A model generated the notes under the pieces. It was not told the DNA's origin. It made no database searches and saw nothing but the letters and a program-made list of their open reading frames with translations. The translations under genes and the position numbers were made by a program. Positions 10,439 to 22,236 of a DNA stretch of 64,000 nucleotides are shown here, one piece after another (within the stretch, counting starts at the first letter, position 1; each line of letters starts with the position of its first letter). The stretch lies in contig NC_023749.2 of assembly GCF_000499845.2 (NCBI RefSeq), positions 30,334,626 to 30,398,625 on the forward strand, in the 5' to 3' direction. This DNA comes from Phaseolus vulgaris. Lineage: Eukaryota > Streptophyta > Magnoliopsida > Fabales > Fabaceae.

Positions 10439-10849
10439 CCTTATTTAAATAGGCGTGCGTTTTCACTATTTCATCATCTTCTTCAACACTCTCAGGCTCA
10501 CTTCGAATTCCCTCTCTGCGCGCCCATCTTCCTTCAAGCTTTCTACCTCCAAACCTTTCGCGACCACTCAAAGCTATGGTTTTTCTTCTTCCTTGGTCTA
10601 TTTAGGCTCTTTTCACCGATTGCATTCGTCCCTTTCATTATCATGCATTCATCTTCTCTGTTTTTCCTCTTCTCGACCCGCGCTAGGGTTTTCGCGCCCC
10701 TCACTCTGCTTTCTGCTTCTCCCTCTTCCTCTTTTTCGCCTGGACATTTCTTTCTTCTTCCCTTCCTCTGTTTTTCACTGAACCATTCATCATTTCTTCT
10801 TCTTCCATTCCTCTGACCCTTCATTTTTCTCCATTGCAGTTATCTCGCA
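10439..10849 (+). promoter_or_regulatory. Candidate promoter and 5' leader of the antisense ORF in E1
   Basis: CTTATTTAAATAGG at 10439-10452 is a good plant TATA box in the orientation opposite to the element. It is followed by a CT-rich, largely ATG-poor leader typical of plant 5' UTRs, up to the ATG at 10850. GC-rich CACGTG/ACGTGG-type boxes precede it (10310-10400). Function is inferred. Confidence 0.45.
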
Positions 10850-13132
10850 ATGGCTCGCTTAAAACAAACCGCTCGAATCGTCGCCTCATCTTCTGGTGCA
10901 CAGCCTTCAGCAAGTGCACCGGCGCCGCCACCACCCGATGCAACCTCCTACCATGACAACGCCAGGGTCTACGACTGGGCTCCCTTGGCGTTGTTGGCCG
11001 AAACCTCCACCCTACTACCGCAGGGTCACCTCAAATCCCTTCTGAGCAACGACCCAGATGAGCCTTCTTGCGTCGTCGACAGGGAAAACGATTTTAATAT
11101 CCGTATACGCATTCCTCCTCGAGGGATGCCCATCTGTGTGGATGACAGGGCCACCAATGGGGTGCCCTTCACCTTCGTCTACTCCGCCATCTTCAAGAGG
11201 TTGAAGTTGCGCCTGCCCTTCACTTTCTTTGAGAAGGAGTTGATGATGGAGCTAAATGTCGCCCCCTGCCAACTCCATCCGAATGCCTAGGCTTTCATAC
11301 GGGCATTCGAGATCCTCTGCAACTACTTCGGGCATAACGCCTCCGTAGATGTATTCCTATATTTTTTCGAGGCGAAGAACCCCGGGGATAGGTCCTGGGT
11401 CAGCCTGAACGGGGTTGCTGGACGGGTGCTCTTGGGCCTGTATCAGCAATCCTTCAAAGATTGGAAGGGCAGGTTCTATATGATATCTGCTACCCCGCAA
11501 AGTCCAACATTGCTCGAGGGGTTTCCCCTTTACTGGGTTCCTGGAGTAGAATTCAAGAAACCCCGTGGCCTCGAAGTCATGGCCCCCTACGAGCGCAAAC
11601 TATGTGGGTTGTTCCTAGGGGCAAAGTACAGCTCAGCTCTCCTCATCAAACACGAGTTTGATGTGTTGGCTCTAAAGAAGTACATAGGTAGGCTCTTCTT
11701 CTTTCACCTCTTAGGATACTTGCACATACTCATGCATACTTGCATACATTTTGACCCACTTGCATAATTATGCCATCTAACTCTTCTTTTTTCCTTCGAT
11801 GTAGACATGACTTCAGGGAAGGAAAGGAGGAAGGCATTGATGGAGCTTGCCCGAATCCAGGGTGCCAAGATGATTGGCTCTTCTTCTTCCACCACCGAAC
11901 CCATCGCAGCTCCTCCTCTCTCGGTTGCGCCAGCTGAAGGCCTAGAGCCAGTGAGGAAAAGAAGAAGGCTAGCGAAGGCCTTTCCTTCGTCTGCTACAGC
12001 TGCTGCTGCTGCTCCTACCCCCTCAACCGAAGAGAAGAGTTCTGGCTCTCCTCTTGTACACCGCAAGAGGAAACTTCCAGAGGTTGGGGGGGCTTCATCC
12101 CTTCAGCCTGGGGAGATTGAAGTGGTGGAGATAGAGGAAGGTTCAGCCTCGCCCCCTTCTGCTCAACCTGCCCCAGCGCCAACATCCTTCCCCTTTCCCC
12201 AACAACTACCATCTCCAGCTCTTCGATCACCATCTCCAGCTCCCCTTCCATCTGCTGGGGGCGATTCTGCTCACTCGGGGGGTCCCTCGGGACTTCTCGC
12301 ATCGCCACCACCACCACCAACCTCCATTGCTACTGCTGAAGGTGGTGGGGGCAGCTCGCGACCAAGCGGCTCTGGAGCTAGCAATGAGAATTTCAGCCGA
12401 GTCATTGCTTTGGTCCGACAGCTCATTCGCAGCCGGGAGCTTATCGAATGGAACGGAGAGGAGGTGGACATGCACCTGGCTAAGCAGATAGTGCTTTCCC
12501 TGGAGTTTTCCACCCAGCACCGCAAGCAACTAATCTTGGAGAAAAGGATCAAGGAGCTTGAGCATGACAAGGAGTCACTGCAAAGTGACTTTAAGGCTGC
12601 CCAAGGGTCCGTAGATCTGATGAGGGGTATGGTGGAAAAAGCCAGGCGAGAGTACCTAGCGCAGGTCCAAGAGACCATCAAGACTGAGATCTTGATGGGG
12701 CAAGCCGTCAACTCTCTGGACTGTGAGGTGGTGCAACTGCGGAGCAAGGTGATCCACCTGGAGGCCGAGACCTCCTCCCTACGCCAACTGAACTCACAAC
12801 TAGTGGGGGAGCTCGAGTTTACCAGGGAGACGGCCGTTACTGGGGAGAAGAAGCTTGAGGAGGTGGTGAGCAAGCTGTCTGAGGCAAAGGGCCAATTGGA
12901 AGAAGTTGCCTCTTCCATTGCTGCCCTTACAACCGAGAAGAATGCTGCGGAGGCCTCAAAGCAAAAATTAGAAGCTGAGAACGCCGACCTTATGAGCGTG
13001 GGTGCTGAAGCCCTTGCTGACGGATTCGAGCTGGCGCTCGAGCAGATCCAATGCGTTCTCCCGGATTTGGACCTTTCACAGTTCAGCATTTATCATGAGG
13101 TGGTGGATGGAAAGCTCATTCCTCCTCCTTGA
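10850..13132 (+). pseudogene. Antisense spliced ORF of Tat element E1 ('putative gypsy-type transposon' domain plus coiled coil), one premature stop
   Basis: Exon 1 is 10850-11687, intron 11688-11804 (GT...AG, 117 bp) and exon 2 11805-13132. The splice joins the frame as KYI-DMTSG and gives 722 codons including the stop. Residues ~40-280 carry the domain found in antisense ORFs of Tat elements (LRLPFTFFEKELMMEL, APCQLHPNA, DWKGRFYMI, GFPLYWV), which I recall as the Transposase_28 family. A proline/serine-rich linker follows (~300-450), then a long coiled coil (~480-690, heptads of E, L, K). A TAG at 11288, where the homologue in E2 has W, breaks exon 1. It lies between pol and the 3' LTR on the opposite strand. 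Its function is unknown; such extra ORFs are known from this lineage. Confidence 0.8.
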
Positions 13133-13489
13133 GCTCTTTTTCTTTTTTGTAAATTTATACTTCTGCACAACTTTTTGTACTTGGAATTTGTATAAAACTT
13201 GGTGTGAATACATACTCGTTTCAGCTATAAGCTTCTTCTCTTGTACTTTCTTGAGCTTCATCTTTCTTTATGCACACGACTAACTGTTAGCTAGCTTAGG
13301 TTTAGCGCGATCTTGTACTCTTTGATCTTGGCCTCTACTTGATCACAACTAGCTACTCCCTTAGCTTTGTATTTAACAGTTCTTATGCATAGCTTTGTAC
13401 TGGATGACTGACTAGACGTAGTCTGTCTGCCTCGGCTTGTTGTGTAAGAATTTGTTTGGAAAAGTTTCCTCCGACAAGGCAAGACTGAT

Positions 13490-13590
13490 CAGTCATCGTT
13501 CTTCAAGCAGCGTACCCACCAACAACTCATCAGTCATCGTTCTTCGGGCAGCGTACCCACCGACAACTCATCAGTCATCGTTCTTCGTAC
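13490..13590. repeat. Tandem repeat, about 41-bp unit
   Basis: CAGTCATCGTTCTTC recurs at 13490, 13531 and 13572 with the intervening GCAGCGTACCCACC block; two full units and a partial third. Confidence 0.85.
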
Positions 13591-14236
13591 TTCACTTTGC
13601 TTCTCTATCGCTCTAGCGCTAAGTGCATAGAGGACATCGATCGTCAGAGGTGATACCTTGTTTGGCGAAACTTGCTCAACTGCGTGAACTCAGCAATACT
13701 TGAACTTGACCCTCCATGTACCGCTTTTAACTCGAGCAAATTGTTTAACCTTATAACAAACTTCGCAAACTGTTAACTCAAAGTAAACTTGAGCAACTAT
13801 CAACTCTTCGGCGATGACGTTCAATAAAACTTGTGAACTTAAGGCAACAAATCTTAACATAAAATCACTTACTAGGCAGCAGGTTCTGACTCAAACTAGT
13901 ATTAAAATACAGTTTACCTGATCTGCCAAGTGAAATCCCCCCTACTTCTGTCATCGTCCGGAACTCTTCTGACCTGGTACTCGCCGCACAACCCCTTCAC
14001 TGTCTCAACTTTCACGCCATAAGGTTCTGGCGATGTTACCTTTCTTCTTTCATGACCTGATCATTGTTCCCTCATCTGGGGGTAGAGGCGCCTTTCGGAT
14101 CCTTTTCTACCTCCCTGAGTTTCAGAACAATGATCTGGTCTTACTGGGTCAATATTGATGTTTCACTTAATGGGGGAAAGGCATTTTCCTTCCCTTCCCA
14201 CCACTTAAGGCCACAAACACCCCTGACCTTTCAGCT

Positions 14237-14320
14237 CATCTTGCCTGAACTCACTCGGTGAGAAGGACTTTATCTTGCCTGAACTCACTCTAAGGTGAGA
14301 AGGACTTTATCTGGTGCCTC
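14237..14320. repeat. Short direct repeat, about 35-bp unit
   Basis: CTTGCCTGAACTCACTC followed by GGTGAGAAGGACTTTATC occurs twice in a row (about 14238 and 14273), with a partial third similarity. Confidence 0.7.
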
Positions 14321-14506
14321 AACTTGCCCAGGGTGTACATCTCCACCCCCCTGGATGCACTGAGGACCTTTAATCTTGCCTCTATCTGCTGGTGCAGAGA
14401 GGTCCTTTAATCTGTTCTCGCCTGCACTCGCACAAAGTCGAGGATGACTTTATCTCTTTCTCGCCTCAAGACGCGCGAGGGCGTTGAGGTCTTTAATCAT
14501 TGTTGG

Positions 14507-14647
14507 TGCCTCCGATCGCCGAAAGACGACGAGGTCTTTAAAACTTTTAACTGATGCCGCCGATCGCCGAAACGATGGGGACTTTAAAACTTTTAACTGA
14601 TGCCGCCGATCACCGAAAAACGATGGGGACTTTAAAACTTTAACTGA
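14507..14647. repeat. Tandem repeat, about 47-bp unit
   Basis: Three units starting TGCC at 14507, 14555 and 14601, each with CCGATCGCCGAAA-like sequence and GACTTTAAAACTTTTAACTG. Confidence 0.85.
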
Positions 14648-14881
14648 AAGCATGCAATACGATTTTACTGTTGCCCTAGATCACATACGAGTAATAAGGC
14701 CTTTTTTCTAAAACTCTCGAAGCCATAAGCATGCAAACATAGAAGCTTTAAACTTTGAAAAACTCTTCTTTATTGGGTGGCCTCATTAAAAACCCTCCTT
14801 AGGGAAAAAAGAGTGCCCCCTTGAAATTGTTTTAACAGAAACTATTCAAATCTCTTCATATTCGTCTTTACTTACAAGGCT

Positions 14882-16346
14882 TTAACTGTAATACGACTTG
14901 AGATGTGTGGCGTTCCAAGTGCGAGGAATCGCCCCTCCTTCTAACGTCTCCAAGCGGTAGGCGCCACTCCCGAGTGCCTCGGTTATTCTGAACGGTCCCG
15001 TCCACTTGGGCGATAACTTGTTCTGCATCTCATACTGATGGGCCTTCCTCATCACCAGATCGCCGCTTCTAAACTGCCTTGACATTACCTTAGAGTTGTA
15101 CCTTCGCTCAACTCTTCTCTTTACTGCTTCGGCTTTCACTTTCGCCTCCTCCCTGACCTCATCCAGCAAATCCAGATTCATTCTTCTTTCTTCGTTTAAG
15201 TCTTCCGCCACGAAGTTCTGGAATCTCGGCGAGCTTTCCTGGATTTCGACTGGAATCATTGCATCACATCCATAAACCAAACTAAAGGGGGTCTTGTGGG
15301 TTCATGACTGCTCAGTGGTATGGTATGCCCAAACTATGCGGGGTACCTCTTCAGCCCACGATCCCTTAGATTTCTCTAATCTTCTCTTTAAACCTCTCAG
15401 CAACACCCGATTGGCAGACTCCACTTGGTCATTCGTCTGTGGGTGCTCGACGGATGCAAACACCTGTTGTATCCCCACCTCTTCGCACAGCTTTTTCAAG
15501 AGGTGACTTGCAAACTGAGTCCCATTGTCTGACACCAGGCGTTTAGGCACACCAAACCGGCACACTATGTTCTTCCATACAAAGCTCTTGATCCTGTGTG
15601 CGGTGATCTGGGCCACTGGCTCCGCTTCGATCCACTTGGTGAAATATTCAATCGCCACTACCAAGTACTTCATCTGCCTGATCGCCAATGGGAAGGGTCC
15701 CAGAATGTCAATTCCCCAAGTATGGAACGGCCAGGGGCTGTAAATCGACTTCAGCTCTTCTGGGGGTGCCTTGTGTCAATCGGCGTGCTGCTGGCATTGC
15801 TTGCAACGCTGGGCGTATCTCTTGCAATCTTCTCTCATCGTGGGCCAGTAATAGCCTGCACGGATAGTCCTTGTCGCCAGCGATCGACCTCCAATGTGGC
15901 TCCCGCAAATTCCCTCATGGAGCTCAGCCATAATCCTCGTGCACTTCTCTCCGTGTATACATACAAGGAGGGGGTGTGTGAATCCAAACCTGTACAGCTC
16001 GTCGTCAATAAGGGTAAACTTGCTGGAGCTCTTTATTTTTCTGGCCTCAGTTGAGTCAACTGGAAGCACACCATCCGCTAAGTAACGTTGGTAAGGCGTT
16101 ATCCACGTGTCTAGCTCAAATCTGCATCGATCTTGCCCCTTCCGCTGGGCGCGCTCTGACCCTCGGCGCCCTCAGAGTTTCCTGCGTTAGGGATGTATGA
16201 CTTCTCGCCGGTCTTCCCATTGGTCAACAAACATGGAGAACTTGGTGGTCTGCCACGAATGCTCGAGGCGCTTTCAAAGTTTCTTGAATGACAGTCCTCT
16301 GCCTACCCCCCTTGCCCGAACTGGCGAGCTTGGCTAGCAAGTCAGC
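14882..16346 (-). pseudogene. Integrase region of E1 pol, disrupted
   Basis: Integrase of a Ty3/gypsy element, which would join element DNA to the chromosome. Going downstream on the minus strand there is an HHCC zinc finger (HEGICGSHIGG ... CKQCQ, 15790-15900), then the catalytic core with WGIDILGPFP, SDNGTQFAS and a conserved E in QVESAN (the DDE triad), then the C-terminal domain (LSPKWTGPFRITEALGSG) ending at the TAA near 14882. TGA stops at 15776 (where E2 has W) and 15302 break a single frame, and a frameshift lies between 16069 and 16346. It cannot give an active protein. Confidence 0.85.
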
Positions 16347-17336
16347 TCAGGCATTCTGTTTTCTTGGCACGTGCACCACTTCAAATGAAGCGAAAGATCT
16401 TCTTAGCTCTTGCACGTACTCCAAGTAGGCTGCCATCTGTGGGTCCTTGGCTTGGAACTCGCCAGTTACTTGTCCTGTGACCAACAGTGAGTCGCTCTTG
16501 GCCATCAGCACTCTCGCCCCCATTTCCTTAGCCAGTAGGATTCCAGCGATCAAAGCCTCGTACTCTGCTTGGTTGTTGCTTGCTTTGAAAGCGAACCTCA
16601 ATGACTGCTCTATCAACACTCCGTTGGGCCCTTCCAAAATGACCCCAGCCCCGCTGCCCAGCTGGTTGGACGACCCATCAACAGAGAGTACCCAGCCAAA
16701 GTCACCCTCGGCGTTCTGTGCCACTTCGGAGGACAACTCGACCATGAAATCAGCGAAGACTTGCCCTTTGATCGATCCCCGGGGTTCATACTTCATGTCG
16801 AACTCCGAAAGCTCGACCGCCCATTTCACCATCCTTCCAGCCACATTGGGCTTCTTCAAAACCTTCTGGATTGGCAGATCAGTCATCACCAGCACCGTGA
16901 AGCTTTGGAAGTAATGACGCAATCTCCTCGCCGAGAATACAACCGCTAATGCTGCCTTTTCTAAGGCCTGGTACCTTACCTCCGGGCCTTGCAGCACCTT
17001 GCTAACGAAATATATAGGCCTTTGGGTCTGGTCCTGATCCTGCACTAGCACTGCGCTGATCGCCCTTTCAGTTATGGCAAAGTACAGCCTGAGGGGTGTT
17101 ATGCCTTGGGGCTTGCACAGAACTGGAGGGCTCGCCAAATATTCATTGAGCTTTACGAAGGCCTCCTCACACTCCTTTGTCCAAACAAATCTGTTGTTCC
17201 TCTTCAAACATTGGAAGTATGGGTGGCCCTTCTCTCCGCTTGCCGATACGAATCGAGACAGGGCGGCCATCCGCCCATGAATTGCTGCACCTCCTTCACA
17301 TTGGCGGGGCTCCTCATTGCCAAAATGGCGGCGCAC
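16347..17336 (-). pseudogene. RNase H modules of E1 pol
   Basis: Continuation of pol after a frameshift. The first module follows RT directly (PIYFVSKVLQGPE, YQALEKAALAVVFSARRLRHYF), the usual gypsy RNase H. The second begins WVLSVDGSSNQLGSGAG and includes NNQAEYEALIAGI and AKSDSLLVTGQV, resembling the extra, archaeal-type RNase H known in Tat elements. The frame ends at a TGA (16347) in KQNA-stop-ADLLAKLAS, a CGA-to-TGA type change compared with E2. The overlap with the upstream frame at 17204-17336 reflects the frameshift near 17272. Confidence 0.85.
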
Positions 17337-20273
17337 TTCTCGGGGTTAGTCTCAATTCCCCTCTCTGACAGAAGAAACCCCAGAAATTTCCCTACTTCTA
17401 CACCAAAAACGCACTTTTCAGGATTCAGTTTGAGCTTGTACCTGGCTATCGTGATGAACAACTCTTCCAAGTCTGTGACGTGCTTGTCTTTCTCCAGGGA
17501 CGTCACGACCATGTCGTCGACGTATGCCTGCACATTCCTTCCGAGCAGGGGCGCGAGCACCTTGTCCATCAGCCTTTGGTATGTGGCCCCTGCATTCTTC
17601 AACTCGAAGGGCACTACCTTGTAGCAATAACATGACCTTTCCGTCATGAAGGCGGTCTTCTCTTCGTCCATGGGGTGCATTTTGATTTGGTTGTACCCCG
17701 AGAAGGCATCCAAAAAATTGAGCAGCTTGCACCCTGATGCACTGTCTACTAGGGCGTCAATGCTTGGCAAAGGGTAAAAGTCCTTCGGGCAGGCCTTGTT
17801 CAAGTCTGTAAAGTCAACGCACATCCGCCATTTTCCGCTGCTCTTCTTGACCAGGACAACGTTAGCGAGCCATTCTGGATATTGGATTTCCCTGATGTGG
17901 CCCGCTGCAAGTAGTTTCCGCATCTCTTCTTTGATCGCCTGTCTCTTCTCCTCATTGAATTTTCTTCTTCTTTGGCGGATGGGCCTGACTTGGGGGTCCA
18001 TTGCCAAACGATGGCACAAGAAATCGGGGTCGATTCCCGGCATATCTGAAGCAGCCCACGCAAACGCATCCAAGTGTCTACTTATTACCTCGGCGATCTG
18101 GTCTTGCGTCTTGCTATCCAGGGTTCTTCCCAACTTAAACACCTTCCCGCTGATCTCCTTCTCGAGCCATTCCTCCACTGGCTGAGGTTTCCTCTCGCTG
18201 GCGATCAGCGCCCTCGCGATACCGGTTTCTCTGGCGGCCTCCGAGCAGTTTCTCTCCGACCTCGCCTCTACATTCCCCATCGGCACATCGCCTTCGGCGA
18301 CCACCTCTAACGCCGCATCCGAAGCTCGCCGGGGTTCGCGCTCCGGCTCCACGCCAGGGGGAGGCATTGTGGTTACGTGGCACACAGACCTCTTGTTCTT
18401 GAGGCTATTTTCGTAACACTTCTTCGCCTCCTTCTGGTCGGAGCAAATAGTGATGATCATACCGTCCATGGACGGCAGCTTGACCTTCATGTGCCTTGTC
18501 GAAGGCACAACTCCTGTTCTGTTGAGCGTTGGCCTCCCCAGCAGTATGTTGTATGCTGACGGGGCGTTTACAACAAGGTACCTGACCTTTTCCGTTCGTG
18601 AGGCCAAGCCGTCAGTGAATGTTGTCCTCGGCTCGATATACCCCCTCACCTCCACTTGGTCGCCGGCAAAACCGTACAAGCAGCCCCCATATGGTCTTAG
18701 CTGATCAGGGGACAGTTGCAACTTCTCAAAGGTTGGCCAAAACATCACATCTGCTGATCTTCCTTGGTCGACTAGCACCCGGTGGACGGTCCTTCCCGCC
18801 GTGACAAGCGAGATCACAATGGGGTCGTTGTCGTGAGGCACCACGTCCCTGCGGTCCCCCTTGGTGAACGTGATGTCCACGTCGGGCGAGTGATCCTCAA
18901 AGACTTCCACTGACATTATCGACCTCGCGTACCTCTTTCGTTGCGACGCTGTGCACCCCCCGCCGGAGAATCCACCAGCTATGGTGTGGATCTCGCTGTG
19001 AATAGGCACCTCGTGCTGTTGCCCTCCGCTGCTCGCCGGTTGAGACCCTGATGCTTGGTCCGCTTGCTTCTCTAGCAAGTAATCCTTCAGGAAACCACAT
19101 TTGACCAGCTCGGCGAGCTGGTGCCCCAGAGCCAAACACGAATTGATAGAGTGGCCAAAATTCTTGTGGAACTCGCACCATGCATCTGGTTTTGGCCCCA
19201 AAATCTTCTCCGACGTTTTCTCAGGCACTTTGATCCTGGTAGCTATGTTTGGGATGGCGATCAAATCAGCCAAACCCATCACAAACTCATACCTCGGGGG
19301 GCGATTACTCTCCCTGGGGCGCCCTGGTCCCTTGCTCTTATTTTTCTTAGGGTCGTAAGGATGACGCGTCCTTTGATCCCTTTTTCCCGCCGCCGCCTCC
19401 ATTACCCTCTGAGGCTGTACCCTTGCTTGGGTGCGCGGTTTAGCTAGGGCCACATTTCCTCTCTTCTCGGTGACTTCGCTCTCGGCGGCGATGTGAGCCA
19501 CAGCACGTCGCCAGATTTCGGCGAACGTGGCGGGGTGGCTCCTGATGAGTGACTCACTAAAAGGCCCAGGCAACACGCCCTTTTTGAAGGCGTGCACGAA
19601 CATCTCTTCGTCCTTTCCTGGCAAACGGACTATCCGAGCTCCGAATCTGTTCAGGAAATCCTTCAAGGACTCCCCTTGGTACTGCCTTATATCAAACAAG
19701 TCGTAAGACACCAAAGGTGGCGCCTTGTTCACTATGTACTGCTCAACAAACATCTTGGAAAACTGTTGGAACGTGGTAATGTGGCCAGTGGGTATACTGA
19801 CGAACCAGTCCAACGCCGTTCCGCTCAAAGTGCTCATGAACACCTTACAATACACCGCGTCTGAGCCCCCTAAGAGCATCATCTGAGTATGAAACGCCGT
19901 GAGATGGGCTTCAGGGTCCTCCACCCCAGTGAAAGACGCTTTCACTGCCACAGTGTTAGCCGGGACTATCGAGTCCATGATCTCTTGGGAAAATGGCATA
20001 GGAAAGCTGCGTGGTGGGGATGGGGGTGCAGATCTGTCCCCTGCCGCACGCTCCTCCCGCTCCTGAAGGGCTTTGCGTAGCTCTTCGTTGATCCTGTTGA
20101 GCTCTTCGTTCCTTGCTTGCGAGGCCACCAGCGCCTCGTGCATCCTTTTTCTGCTCAGAACGCGATGCAGCCACGTTCTCCTGCAGCGTCCTCATCATGT
20201 CCATCACTTGCGTCATGGACACAGGATCTTCGTCGGTTGATAGCGCAACTGAACTGGAGCGCGTTGTCCTCAT
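17204..20273 (-). pseudogene. Gag-protease-reverse transcriptase of E1, two frameshifts
   Basis: The start ATG at 20273 gives MRTTRSSSVALS. A one-base expansion of a T run (about 20147-20151) shifts the frame after ~40 codons; the rest is open from 20143 to 17204 (979 codons). Order: gag coiled coil; gag domain (ALDWFVSIPTGHI); WCEFHKNFGHSINSC; protease DQGRSADV, where the other copies have DQGSSADV; a linker; then RT with FTDLNKACPKD, the FLDAFSGYNQI core and the catalytic YVDD (AYVDDMVVTS). A one-base loss at about 17272 (FMGG instead of GRMA) throws RNase H and integrase out of frame. The S-to-R change in the protease loop may itself be damaging. Confidence 0.9.
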
Positions 20274-20348
20274 TTTCTCAGCAAAAACTCATAAAAGACT
20301 TTGAGAAACTCTAGAAACTTTGGTGTGGATGGGACCACGATTCAAACG

Positions 20349-20367
20349 GGCCCCACGGTGGGCGCCA
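20349..20367 (-). promoter_or_regulatory. Primer-binding site of E1
   Basis: On the minus strand TTTGGCGCCCACCGTGGGGC follows the 5' LTR end (…GGATCA). The same block next to the 3' LTR tail (9046-9062) has one change (CCCACTGTGG on the plus strand). Confidence 0.8.
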
Positions 20368-20369
20368 AA

Positions 20370-21551
20370 TGATCCTGCCGACAACTCGAGCGTGGAGGAA
20401 TTGCCTTGTTGCTAGCTTGACCCGCCTATGGCAACTGTGCTATCTGCAAGAATACTCTTAGAACCTCCTCCTTTGGGAACTCCGAATGCAACCTGCAAAC
20501 ACACAGACAGCGCCTCTAGCGGCCGTTTGCACTCCGACGCTCAAGTTAGATCACAGAATCACTAGAAAATAATGTGTGTAAAAAAAGTGTGTCTGTATTT
20601 CTCTCTGATTCCCTTTTTATCTCCCTCTGTGTCTGTGCCTAACAGAATTCTGCTACGCTGTTCTCTGCGTGTGTCAGAATTCTGTTATGCTTTTGTACGA
20701 AAACGTACCACAGTCAGGGTCGTGGGTATCTGGGTTTTCTGTCTGTACCTTTCACGACACGGAGTGCACCTTTATCTGGGTCGCGCCCCTCTCAGACAGT
20801 GACACGTGGAGGCATGCAACTCGCATCTAACCGTTCACGTGCCACCACCTGAAGGGCTCTAGCGCATCTCTTTGTGCGTCTAAGTTATTCCCTTGCGGAG
20901 TAACTTAGCGCGTTTCTTCCATCTGGGTGAAATCGCACATTCCCAGGAAAACGCCAGGTGTGGCTGGACTAGGCACACTCACCAAGCATTGCTCTCTGCA
21001 TACACGATTTCCCCTTCACGATGCCATGCACGTAATGGGTTGAGAGAGTAACCAATCACTGACCGGTTTACTGACTCCCTCAGGCCACTCTCGTGCACGA
21101 CTATACCAACGAGGAGCTCTTCTTTCTCTGAGGTATGATCATGCGAGGTCCATGCGTAACGCTCTAACTGGGAATCTCAGTCCCAGTTTAACTGCGTGTA
21201 ACACGAAACCCCGATGACCATGCACCCGATGACTGGTCGGTGCTCTATTGCTTCTCGCGTTCTCCCCCGGGTGTTTATCTTGGAACTGATCTGTCGGTGG
21301 CCACTCGGTTACTGACCACCGATAACCATACCGGGTGATCTCCTCCCTGATTTCTCTGCCACCTGATCCACGTGTCCCCCGTTTATCTTGGAACTGATCT
21401 GTCGGTGGCCACTCGGTTACTGACCACCGATAACCATACCGGGTGATCTCCTCCCTGATTTCTCTGCCACCTGATCCACGTGTCACCCTGCGAGTGGTCC
21501 ACGTGATTATCTGCTGCTGACATCATCGACTACCGATGACCGACCGGATCA
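20370..21551 (-). repeat. 5' LTR of E1
   Basis: 1182 bp, TG...CA ends, full-length partner of 9065-10246. It carries the conserved acttgagcgtcggagtg motif (20530-20546, minus strand) and the 108-bp duplication (from 21276). Directly outside its end lies TSD copy GTTTT (21552-21556). Confidence 0.92.
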
Positions 21552-22236
21552 GTTTTGTTGGGAGAGTCCTACGGAGGAGGATTTGTTAAACCTCATCTCA
21601 AGAAAGATTGTGTGTCAGGAAATTCAGGATACGTTAATATGGAATGGGGATTATGATGGCAAGTTTTCTGTGAAATCTACTTATTTGACTCTGAATAGCC
21701 AAGGAAATAACGGCCGACATAATGTCTTCTCCCTTCTGTGGCGAGCTGTAGCAACACCCAAAGCGTTAATTACAGCATTGAGGATTTTGCTTGGTAGACT
21801 TCCAACACTTGATAATCTTATTGGTAGGGGTGTGGTTGTAAATTCTCCCCTATGTGTGATATGCAATGAATCACAAGAAACAACCCAACACCTCTTTCTA
21901 GAGTGTGTTTATGCACAGCGTGTCTGGCTTTTATGCTTAAGATGGATAGGCATTTCGTCTGTCCAACACAAGGATATCTCTGACCACTTCGAGAATTTTC
22001 ATTTGCTTCATCTTAATGTTAAACAAAATCAGATCTGGAAGGGTATCTGGGTTTCTATAGTCTGAAGTATTTGAGACCAGAGAAATTTGGTTGTCTTCAA
22101 GCAAGGGATTTCTGATGCTGAAGAGATTTTCCACCTTGCCCAACTGTCAATATGGCTTAAATTGAAGTTTGGGATTTTAGTTACTCTTTTTCGGATTGGA
22201 TTCTTAATCCTGTTCAGTGTCTACAAAGCTGCTAAA
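21552..22236 (+). pseudogene. LINE ORF2 C-terminus, continued from 8903
   Basis: In frame with 8559-8903 once E1 and one TSD copy are removed: FCWESPTEEDLLNLI, IWNGDYDGKFSVKS, then the zinc-binding C-terminal segment (CVICNESQETTQHLFLEC) and LLCLRWIGI. It is homologous to LINE copies A and B but from another subfamily. A stop at about 22063 and further stops up to 22236 end the frame early. About 840 bp of 3' UTR-like sequence follows up to the next insertion at 23075. Confidence 0.8.

Larger units (their letters stand above)
13133..14881. other. Non-coding spacer of E1 between the antisense ORF and integrase, with short tandem repeats
   Basis: 3' flank of the antisense ORF and 3' flank of pol facing each other. 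Three small tandem arrays occupy part of it (listed separately). No further gene is supported. Confidence 0.6.
8904..21551 (-). mobile_element. Ty3/gypsy Tat-type retrotransposon E1 (family B), inserted in the LINE
   Basis: 12.6-kb insertion flanked by the 5-bp TSD GTTTT (8899-8903 and 21552-21556). Two 1182-bp LTRs lie at 9065-10246 (3') and 20370-21551 (5'), since the element reads on the minus strand. Gag-protease-RT-RNase H-integrase lie between 20273 and 14882, and an antisense spliced ORF at 10850-13132. Unusually, the inserted unit does not begin at the left LTR: 161 bp of primer-binding site, leader and gag start (8904-9064) lie outside it but inside the TSD. By eye the LTRs differ at about 25 sites. 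Several frameshifts and stops make this copy non-functional. Confidence 0.9.

Noticed and set aside
12271..13089. 272-codon minus-strand frame
   Set aside because: Antisense shadow of the coiled-coil part of the E1 antisense ORF; its serine/leucine-rich composition mirrors E/K heptads.
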